DNA of 29,437 nt from Paracoccaceae bacterium (GTDB taxonomy: Bacteria; Pseudomonadota; Alphaproteobacteria; Rhodobacterales; Rhodobacteraceae): contig JAFGVZ010000094.1 in assembly GCA_016937725.1 (NCBI GenBank), positions 1 through 29,437 on the forward strand, written 5' to 3'. The position numbers and the translations under genes were made by a program. Shown here in pieces: positions 1 through 7,783 of the stretch. Position 1 is the stretch's first letter. The number at the start of each line of letters is the position of its first letter. Below the pieces are notes generated by a model, which saw only the letters and a list, made by a program, of their open reading frames with translations, had not been told where the DNA came from and searched no databases.

Positions 1-1
1 A

Positions 2-190
2 TGCCGTGCTGGCACCGGGCACCGCGTGCCCCACAGTTTTGGGCCGCGCCGCGCGGGCGATGCCACAGCACTTGTGTCGGGCAGCCGTCGCGCGGTCGAG
101 GAACTGGGCTGGCAGCAAGAACGTTCCTCGCTCAAGCTGATGATAGAGGATGCGTGGCGCTGGTATAAAACCGGTGGCTATTCCGGCTAG
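2..190 (+). CDS. galE: UDP-glucose 4-epimerase, C-terminal end (5' partial)
   Basis: This is the last 62 codons of a gene that enters from the left edge. The readable tail contains VPHSFGPRRAGDATALV, followed by a GW-x-E-type segment and DAWRWYKTGGYSG before a TAG stop. The PRRAGD motif followed by ELGW and a DAWRW segment is the usual C-terminal end of UDP-glucose 4-epimerases, which interconvert UDP-glucose and UDP-galactose in the cytoplasm to supply surface polysaccharide synthesis. The NAD-binding Rossmann half lies outside the window, so the call rests on the tail only; another extended SDR sugar epimerase is possible. Its stop shares a CTAG tetranucleotide with the stop of the convergent sugar transferase gene, so the two coding regions overlap by three bases. 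Confidence 0.8.
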   Translation, partial: CRAGTGHRVPHSFGPRRAGDATALVSGSRRAVEELGWQQERSSLKLMIEDAWRWYKTGGYSG

Positions 191-843
191 GGCCGCCAAT
201 GGGCAGGGCGGCGGCGCGGCAAGCGGCGGCCCCGCATTTTGCCCGCCGCGCGTGCGACTGTCAGCGCGATCAGCAACAGGTCCAGCCCAAGGCTTGCGTG
301 CTTTTGATACAGCAGGTCGATACGCGCCTTACGCGGCACGCAGCGGCGGGAATAGACCGCATCGGTTTCCTCCGGCGTGGCGCAGTTGCGCAGCAACATT
401 TCCTCGTGGCGCGCGAACACCAAGGACGCAAGGCCCGTCACACCGGGCCGCGAACGCAGCACCCTCGCGTAGAGCTCTGGAAAATGCTCCACATATTGGC
501 GCAGCGGCGGGCGCGGCCCGACAAAGCTGATATCGCCGCGCAAGATGTTCAGGAACTGGGGCAACTCGTCCATGCGCAACCGCCTCAGTTTGCGCCCGAA
601 GGGTGTGATGCGGTCGGTTTTGTCCCCGCCGGACACGCCAGAGTCGGTATCCACATCGCGCATGGTGCGGAATTTCCACAGCGTGAATCCCTTGCCCGGT
701 GCGTGCATCCGCTCCGCACCGTAAAACAACGGCCAGCCCTCGCGCGACCACAGCATCAGGAAAATAAAGGTGAAAACCGCAAAAGCCGCAGGGGCAAGGA
801 AGATCGTGAAACCGATATCGAACAGGCGCTTACTGAGGGTCAT
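187..843 (-). CDS. Monotopic sugar-1-phosphate transferase (bacterial sugar transferase family)
   Basis: A 218-aa protein of the small polyprenyl-phosphate phosphoglycosyl transferase family (PglC/WcaJ catalytic core type). These enzymes move a sugar-1-phosphate from a nucleotide sugar onto undecaprenyl phosphate at the inner membrane and start exopolysaccharide, O-antigen or glycan assembly. Visible features are an N-terminal KRLFDI motif and one hydrophobic re-entrant helix (residues about 8-32), the WKFRTM motif near residue 56, the catalytic Asp-Glu pair at 92-93 in RMDELPQ, GPRPPL near 109-114, and an arginine-rich C-terminus. I chose the ATG at 843 because its ATGA overlaps the stop of the upstream epimerase gene (translational coupling) and the family motif starts there; a longer frame reaching 885 would run into that gene. 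The sugar specificity cannot be read from the sequence. The length matches the small, non-fused class. Confidence 0.9.
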   Translation of the reverse strand: MTLSKRLFDIGFTIFLAPAAFAVFTFIFLMLWSREGWPLFYGAERMHAPGKGFTLWKFRTMRDVDTDSGVSGGDKTDRITPFGRKLRRLRMDELPQFLNILRGDISFVGPRPPLRQYVEHFPELYARVLRSRPGVTGLASLVFARHEEMLLRNCATPEETDAVYSRRCVPRKARIDLLYQKHASLGLDLLLIALTVARAAGKMRGRRLPRRRPAHWRP

Positions 844-1670
844 ATTGAGTCTGTCCTGCGTGTTGCCGCCCATGTCAAGCGCCACTCGGCAACCAATGCT
901 TCCGGGGTTGCTTCAGGCAGCGGGTAGAGGGATTGCTGCCGCGCCAAGTTCAGGCGCAATTCTGGCACCGCGGTGTCAGGGGCCGTGACCCAATCCCAAT
1001 TTTGCCCCGCGGCGCGCAAAAGCGCATCCATGCCGACCAATCCCGGCTGGGCAATGTTCAAGACGGACGGTAACGCGGTTTGGCAGCACACCAGGTGCGA
1101 CAAGATTCGCGCCAGAGTCTCAGGGCCGAGATAGGCACGGCGCGGGGCGCTTCCATCTGGAAAACGGTGGAGCCTAGGTTTCACCCCGGCCCGCAACCCG
1201 CCCAGCAGCGCATCTGCCCCAGCAATGTTGCCAATCCGCAAGGCGCATAGCTCTAGCCCGCCCGCGTTTTCGCGTGCAACCTGCTCCATCGCCAGTTTCG
1301 CGCGACCGTAGTCATTGGCCGGGAGGCACGGGCCTTGCTCTGAATGCGGGCCCGGGTCCGCCCCATAAACCGCCACGCTCGACGCCAGCAGAACACGCCC
1401 TGCCCCAAGCCGCTGTGCTGCACGCAATGCGGCCAAAGCCAGATCAGTGTTCAGCCCCAGATCCTTGCCAGTTGTGACGCCCGCCAAGCATAGAACGGCA
1501 TCGACCGGGCCACACTCTGGCACGGCGTCGGACAGTGGGTTCCAGAGTAGCGCCCCATCCGGGGCATCGGCGCGAAACTGCCAAAGCGGGTCAACGCCCG
1601 TGCCGGGCCAGAACTGGCGCAGATAGGCCCCAACACGCCCGCTAGCGCCCATAACCAGAACGCGTTTCAT
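840..1670 (-). CDS. NAD-dependent epimerase/dehydratase (extended SDR)
   Basis: A 276-aa extended short-chain dehydrogenase/reductase. The N-terminal Rossmann fingerprint GASGRVG is at residues 8-14. The catalytic triad region is also visible: SSVAVYG near 97-103 with the catalytic Ser, and YGRAK with Tyr121 and Lys125. The family interconverts or dehydrates nucleotide sugars in the cytosol. Because the gene overlaps the downstream sugar-1-phosphate transferase by ATGA, it probably makes the nucleotide sugar that this transferase loads onto the lipid carrier; similar epimerase-transferase pairs are common in polysaccharide clusters. The upstream neighbour, dinB, also overlaps by ATGA. The substrate is unknown, and the protein is somewhat shorter than GalE-type enzymes (about 310-340 aa), so a reductase role is possible. 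Confidence 0.85.
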   Translation of the reverse strand: MKRVLVMGASGRVGAYLRQFWPGTGVDPLWQFRADAPDGALLWNPLSDAVPECGPVDAVLCLAGVTTGKDLGLNTDLALAALRAAQRLGAGRVLLASSVAVYGADPGPHSEQGPCLPANDYGRAKLAMEQVARENAGGLELCALRIGNIAGADALLGGLRAGVKPRLHRFPDGSAPRRAYLGPETLARILSHLVCCQTALPSVLNIAQPGLVGMDALLRAAGQNWDWVTAPDTAVPELRLNLARQQSLYPLPEATPEALVAEWRLTWAATRRTDSI

Positions 1671-2920
1671 CGCAAACTCCGCCCCTTTATCACGGCATCT
1701 GGCCCGAACCGGTCGCGCAAGCGGTCGATCATGCGCTCGGCCTGTGCGCGTTTTGCCGCCCCTTGGTCAAGCAGGTCCAGCGCGAAACCCGTGCCATCAT
1801 CCGAGCTCAGCTCGGAAATACCCACCCCGATCAGCCGGAACGGCCCTTGATTCAGCGCGCCCGCCAACAGAGGCCGCGCGGTGCGCCAGATGGTATCCGC
1901 CAACGTGGTCGGGGTGTCGAGCGCATGGCGGCGTGTCAGGCTGCGGTGGTCGGCGCGTTTCAGCTTTACGGTCACAACACGGCCCGCCAGCCCCCGCGCC
2001 TTGGCCCGGCTGGACACCTGTTCGGCCAACCGCCAAAGGTGCCCCTCCAATAGCTCTGGGTCTGCGATATCGCTGCCAAAAGTGGTTTCCTTGGAAATGG
2101 ATTTAACCTCGCGGTCGGGGCTGACACGGCGCGCATCTTGGCCGCGCGCAAGCTCAAACAGCCGCAACCCCATCGACCCAAAGCGCGCAACAAGATCAGC
2201 CTGATCCCAGCGCAACAGATCGTCAATCGTGGCAATGCCCGCGCGTTCCAACTGCGCGCGCGTGGCAGCGCCCACCCCCCAGATAATGCCCACGGGCTTG
2301 CCGCGCAGGAAAGCCTCGGTCTGGGCCTTGGGAATCACGGAAAACCCGCGCGGCTTGTCCAGATCAGACGCGATTTTGGCCAGAAACTTGTTATGAGACA
2401 GACCGATGGACCCGGACAGGCCAAGCTCCTTTTCCATCCGCCGCACCAGCCCGGCCAACATGACCGCAGGCGGGGCATGGTGCAGGGCTGCCGTGCCCGA
2501 CAGGTCCAGAAACGCCTCATCCAGCGACAGGGGTTCAATGGCGGGGGTCAATTCTTCCATCATCGCGCGGATATCGCGCGAGGCTTGGGTGTAAGCGTCG
2601 AACCGGGGCTTCACGACCACCGCTTCGGGGCAAAGCTGCAATGCCTTGAACATGGGCATGGCAGAGCGCACACCATGAATGCGCGCGATGTAGCAGGCAG
2701 TCGTCACCACCCCGCGCTGGCCACCGCCCACGATCACCGGCTTGTCGCGCAGGGCGGGGTTGTCGCGCTTTTCCACACTGGCATAGAACGCGTCGCAATC
2801 CATATGTGCAATGCTCAGGTCGAACAATTCCGACCCGGCCACAACGCGGCGGCTATGGCAGGCGGGGCAGCGTGGCCCGGCAGGGAATTGGGTCAGACAG
2901 TCACGGCACAGGGCTGGCAT
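1667..2920 (-). CDS. dinB: DNA polymerase IV with N-terminal cysteine-pair (zinc-ribbon-like) motif
   Basis: A 417-aa Y-family translesion polymerase. Palm motif I, AHMDCDAFYASVE, carries Asp41, and SLDEAFLDL carries Asp134 and Glu135; these are the metal-binding catalytic residues. KFLAKIASDLDKPRGF and the helix-hairpin-helix region (GIIWGVGAATRAQLERAGI) follow, then a little-finger domain up to about residue 390. The first 22 residues hold Cys5, Cys8, Cys18 and Cys21 in a CxxC-N9-CxxC arrangement that could bind zinc. I chose the ATG at 2920 because the cysteine motif starts there; frames further upstream run into the divergent tarD leader. No GTTC-N7-GTTC SOS box is visible in the 104-bp gap to tarD, so SOS control is not evident. 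It is the first gene of an ATGA-coupled operon with two polysaccharide genes. Confidence 0.93.
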   Translation of the reverse strand: MPALCRDCLTQFPAGPRCPACHSRRVVAGSELFDLSIAHMDCDAFYASVEKRDNPALRDKPVIVGGGQRGVVTTACYIARIHGVRSAMPMFKALQLCPEAVVVKPRFDAYTQASRDIRAMMEELTPAIEPLSLDEAFLDLSGTAALHHAPPAVMLAGLVRRMEKELGLSGSIGLSHNKFLAKIASDLDKPRGFSVIPKAQTEAFLRGKPVGIIWGVGAATRAQLERAGIATIDDLLRWDQADLVARFGSMGLRLFELARGQDARRVSPDREVKSISKETTFGSDIADPELLEGHLWRLAEQVSSRAKARGLAGRVVTVKLKRADHRSLTRRHALDTPTTLADTIWRTARPLLAGALNQGPFRLIGVGISELSSDDGTGFALDLLDQGAAKRAQAERMIDRLRDRFGPDAVIKGRSLR

Positions 2921-3024
2921 GGGCGCAAGATAGCGGCTGCGAAGCGGCTTTGCGAGAGGCTTCGCGGCCTCTGGACCATTGCGCGCGCGGCTTCTAGGGT
3001 CTGGCTCCAAAAGGGAGGCCAAAC

Positions 3025-4188
3025 ATGCGTATTCTGGATATCTGCGAGGTGACGAAGCCGATCGCGTCCCCCATCCGCAACGCCTATATCGACTTCAGCA
3101 AGATGACCGCCAGCCTTGTCGCGGTCGTGACTGATGTGGTGCGCGACGGGCGTCGGGTTGTTGGCTACGGCTTCAACTCCAACGGACGCTATGGCCAAGG
3201 CGGGCTGATCCGCGAGCGGTTCCGCGACCGGGTGTTGCAGGCCGACCCGACGACTCTGATGAATGACACGGGCGACAATCTGGACCCCCACCGCATCTGG
3301 GCGGCGATGATGGCCAATGAAAAACCCGGCGGCCATGGGGAACGTTCGGTTGCGGTTGGCACCATCGACATGGCGGTGTGGGATGCGACAGCCAAGATCG
3401 CGGGCAAGCCGCTGTTCCGGCTGCTGGCAGAGCAATATGGCGGGCAGGCCGACCCGCGTGTGTTCGTTTACGCGGCAGGCGGCTATTACTACCCCGGCAA
3501 GGATGACAGCCAGCTACGCGCCGAGATGCGCAGCTATCTGGACCGGGGCTATACGGTTGTGAAGATGAAGATCGGCGGCGCGTCCCTGGCAGAAGACCAG
3601 CGCCGGATCGAAGCTGTGCTGGATGAGATCGGGCCGAACGCTCAACTGGCCGTCGATGCCAATGGACGCTTCGATCTGGAAACCGCCATCGCCTATGCCA
3701 AGATGCTGCGGCAATATCCGCTGTTTTGGTATGAGGAAATCGGCGACCCGCTGGACTACCAGCTTCAGGCCGCCATGTCCGAATTCTACCCCGGCCCGAT
3801 GGCCACGGGGGAAAACCTGTTCTCGCACCAAGACGCGCGCAACTTGCTGCGTTATGGCGGTATGCGGCCCGACCGCGATTGGCTGCAATTTGATTGTGCT
3901 TTGTCCTACGGATTGGTCGAATACCTGCGCACGCTCGATGTGCTGGACCAGATGGGCTGGTCGCGCCGTCGTTGCATCCCGCATGGCGGACACCAGATGT
4001 CACTGAACATTGCGGCGGGCTTGGGCCTTGGCGGGAATGAAAGCTACCCGGACTTGTTCCAACCCTACGGCGGCTTCCCAGATGGGGTGCGGGTCGAGGA
4101 TGGCTATATCACAATGCCCGACTTGCCCGGCATAGGGTTCGAAGGAAAATCCGACCTTATCTCGGTCATGCGCGATCTGGCGGAGTAG
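3025..4188 (+). CDS. tarD: D(-)-tartrate dehydratase (enolase superfamily)
   Basis: A 387-aa enolase-superfamily enzyme. It matches, from memory, the structurally characterised D-tartrate dehydratase TarD of Bradyrhizobium, which dehydrates D-tartrate to oxaloacetate. The sequence is nearly collinear with TarD at an offset of two residues. Lys180-Met-Lys182 corresponds to the KxK base motif (Lys184 in TarD). Asp211, Glu237 and Glu263 (in DANGRF, WYEEIGDP and TGENLF) are the Mg2+ ligands. His320 in CIPHGGHQ corresponds to the catalytic His322. A good Shine-Dalgarno sequence (AAGGGAGG) precedes the ATG. The gene stands alone, with no tartrate transporter or regulator next to it. A long palindrome begins two bases after its stop. 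A related acid-sugar dehydratase is the alternative, but conservation of the active-site surroundings makes TarD much more likely. Confidence 0.92.
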   Translation: MRILDICEVTKPIASPIRNAYIDFSKMTASLVAVVTDVVRDGRRVVGYGFNSNGRYGQGGLIRERFRDRVLQADPTTLMNDTGDNLDPHRIWAAMMANEKPGGHGERSVAVGTIDMAVWDATAKIAGKPLFRLLAEQYGGQADPRVFVYAAGGYYYPGKDDSQLRAEMRSYLDRGYTVVKMKIGGASLAEDQRRIEAVLDEIGPNAQLAVDANGRFDLETAIAYAKMLRQYPLFWYEEIGDPLDYQLQAAMSEFYPGPMATGENLFSHQDARNLLRYGGMRPDRDWLQFDCALSYGLVEYLRTLDVLDQMGWSRRRCIPHGGHQMSLNIAAGLGLGGNESYPDLFQPYGGFPDGVRVEDGYITMPDLPGIGFEGKSDLISVMRDLAE

Positions 4189-4189
4189 A

Positions 4190-4234
4190 GCATGTCGCGC
4201 AAAAGTGGCCGCCGGTTTTGCGCAAAAGACATGC
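4190..4234. repeat. REP-like intergenic palindrome
   Basis: Two nested inverted repeats: GCATGTC (4190-4196) pairs with GACATGC (4228-4234), and GCGCAAAA (4197-4204) pairs with TTTTGCGC (4216-4223). The loop is 11 nt and there is an AAAA bulge on the right side. It lies directly behind the tarD stop. Elements starting GAGCATGTCGCGCAAAAGTG are, as I recall, dispersed intergenic repeats in alphaproteobacteria. No second copy was noticed in this window, so the repeat status is inferred. It could also act as an RNA 3'-end stabiliser or a terminator-like structure. Confidence 0.6.
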
Positions 4235-4316
4235 GACCACTTCAAAGCTCCTTTCGCTTGGCGTGACGCTACTGTTGCGGCTAGAACGGGGCAAGACAGC
4301 ACAAAGGACGCGCGCC

Positions 4317-4754
4317 ATGGCCCGCCTGATCTACATTCTGAACGGCCCCAACCTGAACCTGCTGGGCCAGCGCGAGCCAGAGGTTTACGGCCACACCACG
4401 CTGGCCGATGTGGAAAGCGCCTGCACCACGCTGGCTGCGGGGTTGGGGTTGGAGCTGCGGTTTTTGCAAACCAACCACGAAGGTCAGCTTGTCGATTGGG
4501 TGCAGGACGCGCGCGGCGCGGCGGCGGGGATCATCATCAACCCCGCCGCGCTCACGCACACATCCATCGCGGTGCTGGATGCGCTGAACGCCTTCGACGG
4601 GCCGGTGATCGAGCTTCACATCAGCCAGGTCCATAAACGCGAGGCGTTCCGCCACCATTCCTATGTCAGCCAGCGGGCCGATGCTGTGATGGCGGGCTTT
4701 GGCACGCATGGGTATGAGTTGGCGCTGCGCCACATGGCGCATGTGCTGGGTTAG
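4317..4754 (+). CDS. aroQ: 3-dehydroquinate dehydratase, type II
   Basis: A 145-aa type II dehydroquinase that converts 3-dehydroquinate to 3-dehydroshikimate in the shikimate pathway (cytoplasm, usually a dodecamer). The N-terminal ILNGPNLNLLGQREPEVYG contains Arg19 and the catalytic Tyr24. INPAALTHTS contains Asn75 and His81, ELHIS contains His101, and REAFRHHSYVS contains the substrate-binding arginine region. The length is typical for the family. The ATG at 4317 follows an AAAGGA-type Shine-Dalgarno, and the family N-terminus begins exactly there; the open frame to the left is non-homologous. It ends three bases before the stop of the convergent exchanger gene. It is 128 bp from tarD and separated from it by the palindromic element, so it may have its own promoter. 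Confidence 0.95.
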   Translation: MARLIYILNGPNLNLLGQREPEVYGHTTLADVESACTTLAAGLGLELRFLQTNHEGQLVDWVQDARGAAAGIIINPAALTHTSIAVLDALNAFDGPVIELHISQVHKREAFRHHSYVSQRADAVMAGFGTHGYELALRHMAHVLG

Positions 4755-4757
4755 ACC

Positions 4758-5672
4758 CTAGCCCTGCGCAGCCCAGACATAGGCAGCATAGCCCAGAAGC
4801 AAGACCGCTCCACCGGCGCGCCCGACGCCCGAACGCGCCAGCAGCAAGACCGCCAACAGCGCCGAAACGCCGATCATCACCGGCAGATCGAAGGTCAGGA
4901 AGCGACCTGCCACCGGGATGGGTGCGATGATCGCCGTTGCCCCAAGAATGCCCAGAACGTTGAAGACGTTGGACCCGACGATATTGCCAATGGCGATGGC
5001 CGATTGCTTGCGTAACGCCGCCATAAGCGATGTTGCCAATTCTGGCAGCGATGTGCCGATGGCGACGATGGTCAGGCCGATGAACGCCTCTGACAGCCCC
5101 AGCGCCTGCGCGATATTGACCGCGCCATCCACCAGCAGACGCGCGCCCAGCATCAACCCGGCCAAGCCGGCCAGAAGCCATCCTATAGACTGCCATAGCG
5201 GTTGCGCAGGCGCGTCAGATTCGGGCGCGTCGCCCTGCGGGTCAAGATAGGACCAAACCAGATAGGCCAGCAGGCCAAGGACCAGAGCGAGACCTGCAAA
5301 GCGCCCGATCTGCCCCAGCCAGAACAGGGGAACCAAGGCAAAGGCGGCCAGTATCATCACCGCCAGATCGCGCCGCAAGCTGCGCGCGGCGACCGTAATC
5401 GGCCAGATCAGCGCCGTCACACCCACGATCAACAGGATATTCCCGATATTCGAGCCAACCACATTGCCGATGGCAATATCCGGCACACCGCCCAAAGCGG
5501 CCTGAACCGAGACCAGCAATTCCGGCGTGGAAGTGCCAAAACCCACTACGGTCAGCCCGATCAGCAAGGGCGGCATGGCGAAACGATGCGCCACCGCAAC
5601 CGCGCCGCGCACCAGCGCCTCGCCACCCAGAAAAAGGCCCAGAAGGCCCACAACAAGAAGTAACCAATCCAA
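4758..5672 (-). CDS. Calcium/sodium antiporter of the CaCA superfamily (YrbG type)
   Basis: An inner-membrane protein of about 304 aa with the two homologous alpha repeats of cation/Ca2+ exchangers. The first carries GFGTSTPEL followed by GNVVGSNIGN; the second carries AIGTSLPEL followed by GNIVGSNVFN. About ten hydrophobic segments flank a short charged loop in the middle (around DPQGDAPESD). The family exchanges Ca2+, and in some members other cations, for Na+ or H+. The start is uncertain: I favour the TTG at 5672, which has a GAAAG sequence upstream and begins just before the first membrane helix. There is no ATG near it, and a start at 5804 would overlap the upstream gene by about 110 bp with a non-conserved cysteine-rich stretch. 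It probably forms an operon with the small membrane protein gene that ends 22 bp upstream. Confidence 0.87.
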   Translation of the reverse strand: MDWLLLVVGLLGLFLGGEALVRGAVAVAHRFAMPPLLIGLTVVGFGTSTPELLVSVQAALGGVPDIAIGNVVGSNIGNILLIVGVTALIWPITVAARSLRRDLAVMILAAFALVPLFWLGQIGRFAGLALVLGLLAYLVWSYLDPQGDAPESDAPAQPLWQSIGWLLAGLAGLMLGARLLVDGAVNIAQALGLSEAFIGLTIVAIGTSLPELATSLMAALRKQSAIAIGNIVGSNVFNVLGILGATAIIAPIPVAGRFLTFDLPVMIGVSALLAVLLLARSGVGRAGGAVLLLGYAAYVWAAQG

Positions 5673-5694
5673 ATCAGGATCTTTCGGTAAGGGG

Positions 5695-5997
5695 TTAACG
5701 GTTTGCTCGCCGCCACAGCGCCCATTTCCGGCGCAGACGGATAAGGGGCACGGCAACAACAGGCCGCAATGGAGGCAGGTCCACCGCCAAGAGGAGCAGA
5801 CCAAGCGGGATCATCCAAAGGCCGAAGACAGGCAAGATGGCCAGAAATCCACCTGCAACGAAAAACAACCCCAGAGGCACGCGCCACAGCATGCCGAAGC
5901 GGTCGCTATGCGCGCCGCGCAAGCGGCCAAGGAACGGCAGCGCCTTTGTCAAAGCTTGCAATTGGCGCTCGATGCGCTGGCGGTTCTTGGGTTTCAT
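5695..5997 (-). CDS. Small inner-membrane protein, PGPGW-like
   Basis: A 100-aa protein with a basic N-terminus (MKPKNRQRIERQ), a hydrophobic core of two adjacent membrane segments around residues 38-78 (VPLGLFFVAGGFLAILPVFG and WMIPLGLLLLAVDLPPL), and a very basic tail (RLRRKWALWRR). This pattern resembles the small PGPGW-type transmembrane proteins often found in Rhodobacteraceae; their function is unknown. I chose the ATG at 5997 because frames further upstream would extend into the divergent sulP control region. It lies 22 bp before the exchanger gene on the same strand, so co-transcription is likely. The positively charged ends suggest that both termini face the cytoplasm. The family assignment is by pattern only. 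Confidence 0.65.
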   Translation of the reverse strand: MKPKNRQRIERQLQALTKALPFLGRLRGAHSDRFGMLWRVPLGLFFVAGGFLAILPVFGLWMIPLGLLLLAVDLPPLRPVVAVPLIRLRRKWALWRRANR

Positions 5998-6183
5998 CTT
6001 CACCCTGTTCTCGGTCGCGCCGCTGCATCGGGGTCTTTTCCCCTTTCGCGCAACCCACTCGCGCAACAGGTGGGTGTTGCAGCGCGCCATGCAATAGGGC
6101 TTTGGAAATAATGGCTGGACGCCCGGACATAGATGGTTGCCCTTCAGGGCCAAAGCCATTAGGCCTCAACTCAACGCATATGG

Positions 6184-6201
6184 ACCCGAAAACATTCGGG
6201 T
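6184..6201. promoter_or_regulatory. Perfect 7-bp inverted repeat upstream of the SulP gene
   Basis: ACCCGAA and TTCGGGT are separated by AACA, about 80 bp before the SulP start. The surrounding divergent gap (5998-6280, 283 bp) shows no gene and no clear promoter. A GATAAT hexamer near 6228 could be a -10 element. The repeat may be an operator or a leader hairpin; there is no U-tract, so a terminator is unlikely. Confidence 0.3.
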
Positions 6202-6280
6202 GGCTCTTCCGGCCGCCGATCCGCCGGATAATGACAAAGGCGCAGCGACCGCGTCTTTGTCCATCACGGACAGCAACAGC

Positions 6281-7771
6281 ATGATTTCCTTCGACACTTA
6301 CCGCGCTCAATGGTTTGACAATATCCGGGGCGACCTGCTTGCCGGGCTAGTCGTTGCCTTGGCGCTAATCCCGGAAGCGATTGCCTTTTCCATCATCGCG
6401 GGCGTGGACCCGAAGGTGGGGCTTTATGCCAGCTTCTCGATTGCTGTGCTGGTGGCGATCACGGGCGGGCGTCCGGGCATGATTTCAGCGGCAACGGCTG
6501 CAACGGCGGTGCTGATGGTCACGCTGGTGAAAGATCACGGGCTGCAATATCTGCTTGCCGCGACGGTGCTGGCGGGGCTGATCCAGATCGGGGCGGGGCT
6601 TTTGCGGCTGGGCTTCGTCATGCGCTACGTCTCGAAATCCGTGATGACGGGGTTCGTGAACGCGCTGGCGATCCTGATCTTCATGGCGCAACTGCCAGAA
6701 CTGGACCCGCGCAACGTGACATGGCTGACCTATGCGCTGGTCGCGTTCGGGCTGGCGATCATTTACCTGTTTCCACGCGTGACCAAGGCTATCCCCTCGC
6801 CGCTAGTGACAATTGTCGTGCTGACCGCACTGACCGTGGCACTTGGGCTGGATGTGCGGACCGTGGGCGATATGGGCGCATTGCCCGACACGCTGCCGGT
6901 CTTCCTGATCCCCGACATCCCGCTCACGCTGGAAACGCTGATTATCATCCTGCCCTATTCCATCGCGGTTGCCGTCGTGGGCCTGCTGGAAAGCCTGATG
7001 ACCCAGAACATTGTCGATGACCTGACCGACACCAAATCGGACCGCAATCAGGAATGCATCGGCCAAGGCATTGCCAATACCGCAACTGGGTTCATCGGCG
7101 GCATGGCGGGCTGTGCGATGATCGGGCAGTCCATCATCAACGTTAAATCCGGCGGGCGGGGGCGGCTGTCGTGCTTCGTGGCAGGGCTGTTCTTGCTGAT
7201 CTTGGTGGTCGGGCTTGGCGATCTGGTCAGCATCATTCCCATGCCCGCACTTGTGGCGATCATGATCATGGTGTCCATCGGCACATTTTCGTGGTCCTCC
7301 ATCGCCAATCTGCGCACGCATCCGCGCTCGTCGTCCATCGTGATGGTAGCGACGGTTGTTACGGTGATTTACACGCATAACCTTGCCATCGGTGTGCTGG
7401 TCGGTGTGCTATTGTCGGGCATCTTCTTTGCCGCCAAGATCGCTCAGTTGTTCCGTGTCACATCGGATATCAGCGCCGACGGGCGGGTGCGCACCTACCA
7501 TGTGGTAGGGCAGCTTTTCTATGGCTCGGTTGAGGATTTCATGAACGCCTTCGACTTCCGCGATGCGCCAGAGCGCGTGGTGATCGACGTCAGCCGCGCG
7601 CATATCTGGGATATATCTTCCGTGCAGGCGTTGGACATGGCCATCCTGAAATTCCGCCGCGACGGGGCAGAGGTCGAAGTGGTCGGCATGAACGAAGCCA
7701 CCGAAACGCTGGTCGACAAACTGGCGACGCATGACAAACCGGGCGCGCTGGATGCGCTGAGCGGGCATTAA
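6281..7771 (+). CDS. SulP family inorganic anion transporter with STAS domain
   Basis: A 496-aa membrane transporter. The SulP signature IPEAIAFSIIAGVDPKVGLY lies near residues 30-50, followed by 10-12 further hydrophobic segments. A C-terminal cytosolic STAS domain runs from about residue 400, with the VIDVSRAHIWDISSVQALD stretch around its regulatory loop. SulP members carry sulfate, bicarbonate (BicA type), C4-dicarboxylates or other anions, and the substrate cannot be read directly. The neighbouring dabAB genes make bicarbonate an attractive candidate, which is inference. The ATG at 6281 starts at the family N-terminus, but the Shine-Dalgarno is weak (ACGGA, rather far away). A uspA-type gene follows after 12 bp and is surely co-transcribed. 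Confidence 0.92.
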   Translation: MISFDTYRAQWFDNIRGDLLAGLVVALALIPEAIAFSIIAGVDPKVGLYASFSIAVLVAITGGRPGMISAATAATAVLMVTLVKDHGLQYLLAATVLAGLIQIGAGLLRLGFVMRYVSKSVMTGFVNALAILIFMAQLPELDPRNVTWLTYALVAFGLAIIYLFPRVTKAIPSPLVTIVVLTALTVALGLDVRTVGDMGALPDTLPVFLIPDIPLTLETLIIILPYSIAVAVVGLLESLMTQNIVDDLTDTKSDRNQECIGQGIANTATGFIGGMAGCAMIGQSIINVKSGGRGRLSCFVAGLFLLILVVGLGDLVSIIPMPALVAIMIMVSIGTFSWSSIANLRTHPRSSSIVMVATVVTVIYTHNLAIGVLVGVLLSGIFFAAKIAQLFRVTSDISADGRVRTYHVVGQLFYGSVEDFMNAFDFRDAPERVVIDVSRAHIWDISSVQALDMAILKFRRDGAEVEVVGMNEATETLVDKLATHDKPGALDALSGH

Positions 7772-7783
7772 GGGGGCACAGCC

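Noticed and set aside
2921..3024. SOS box for dinB
   Set aside because: No GTTC-N7-GTTC or its complement was found between dinB and tarD.
2138..3052. Plus-strand open frame opposite dinB
   Set aside because: It is antisense to conserved Pol IV motifs and shows no family motif.
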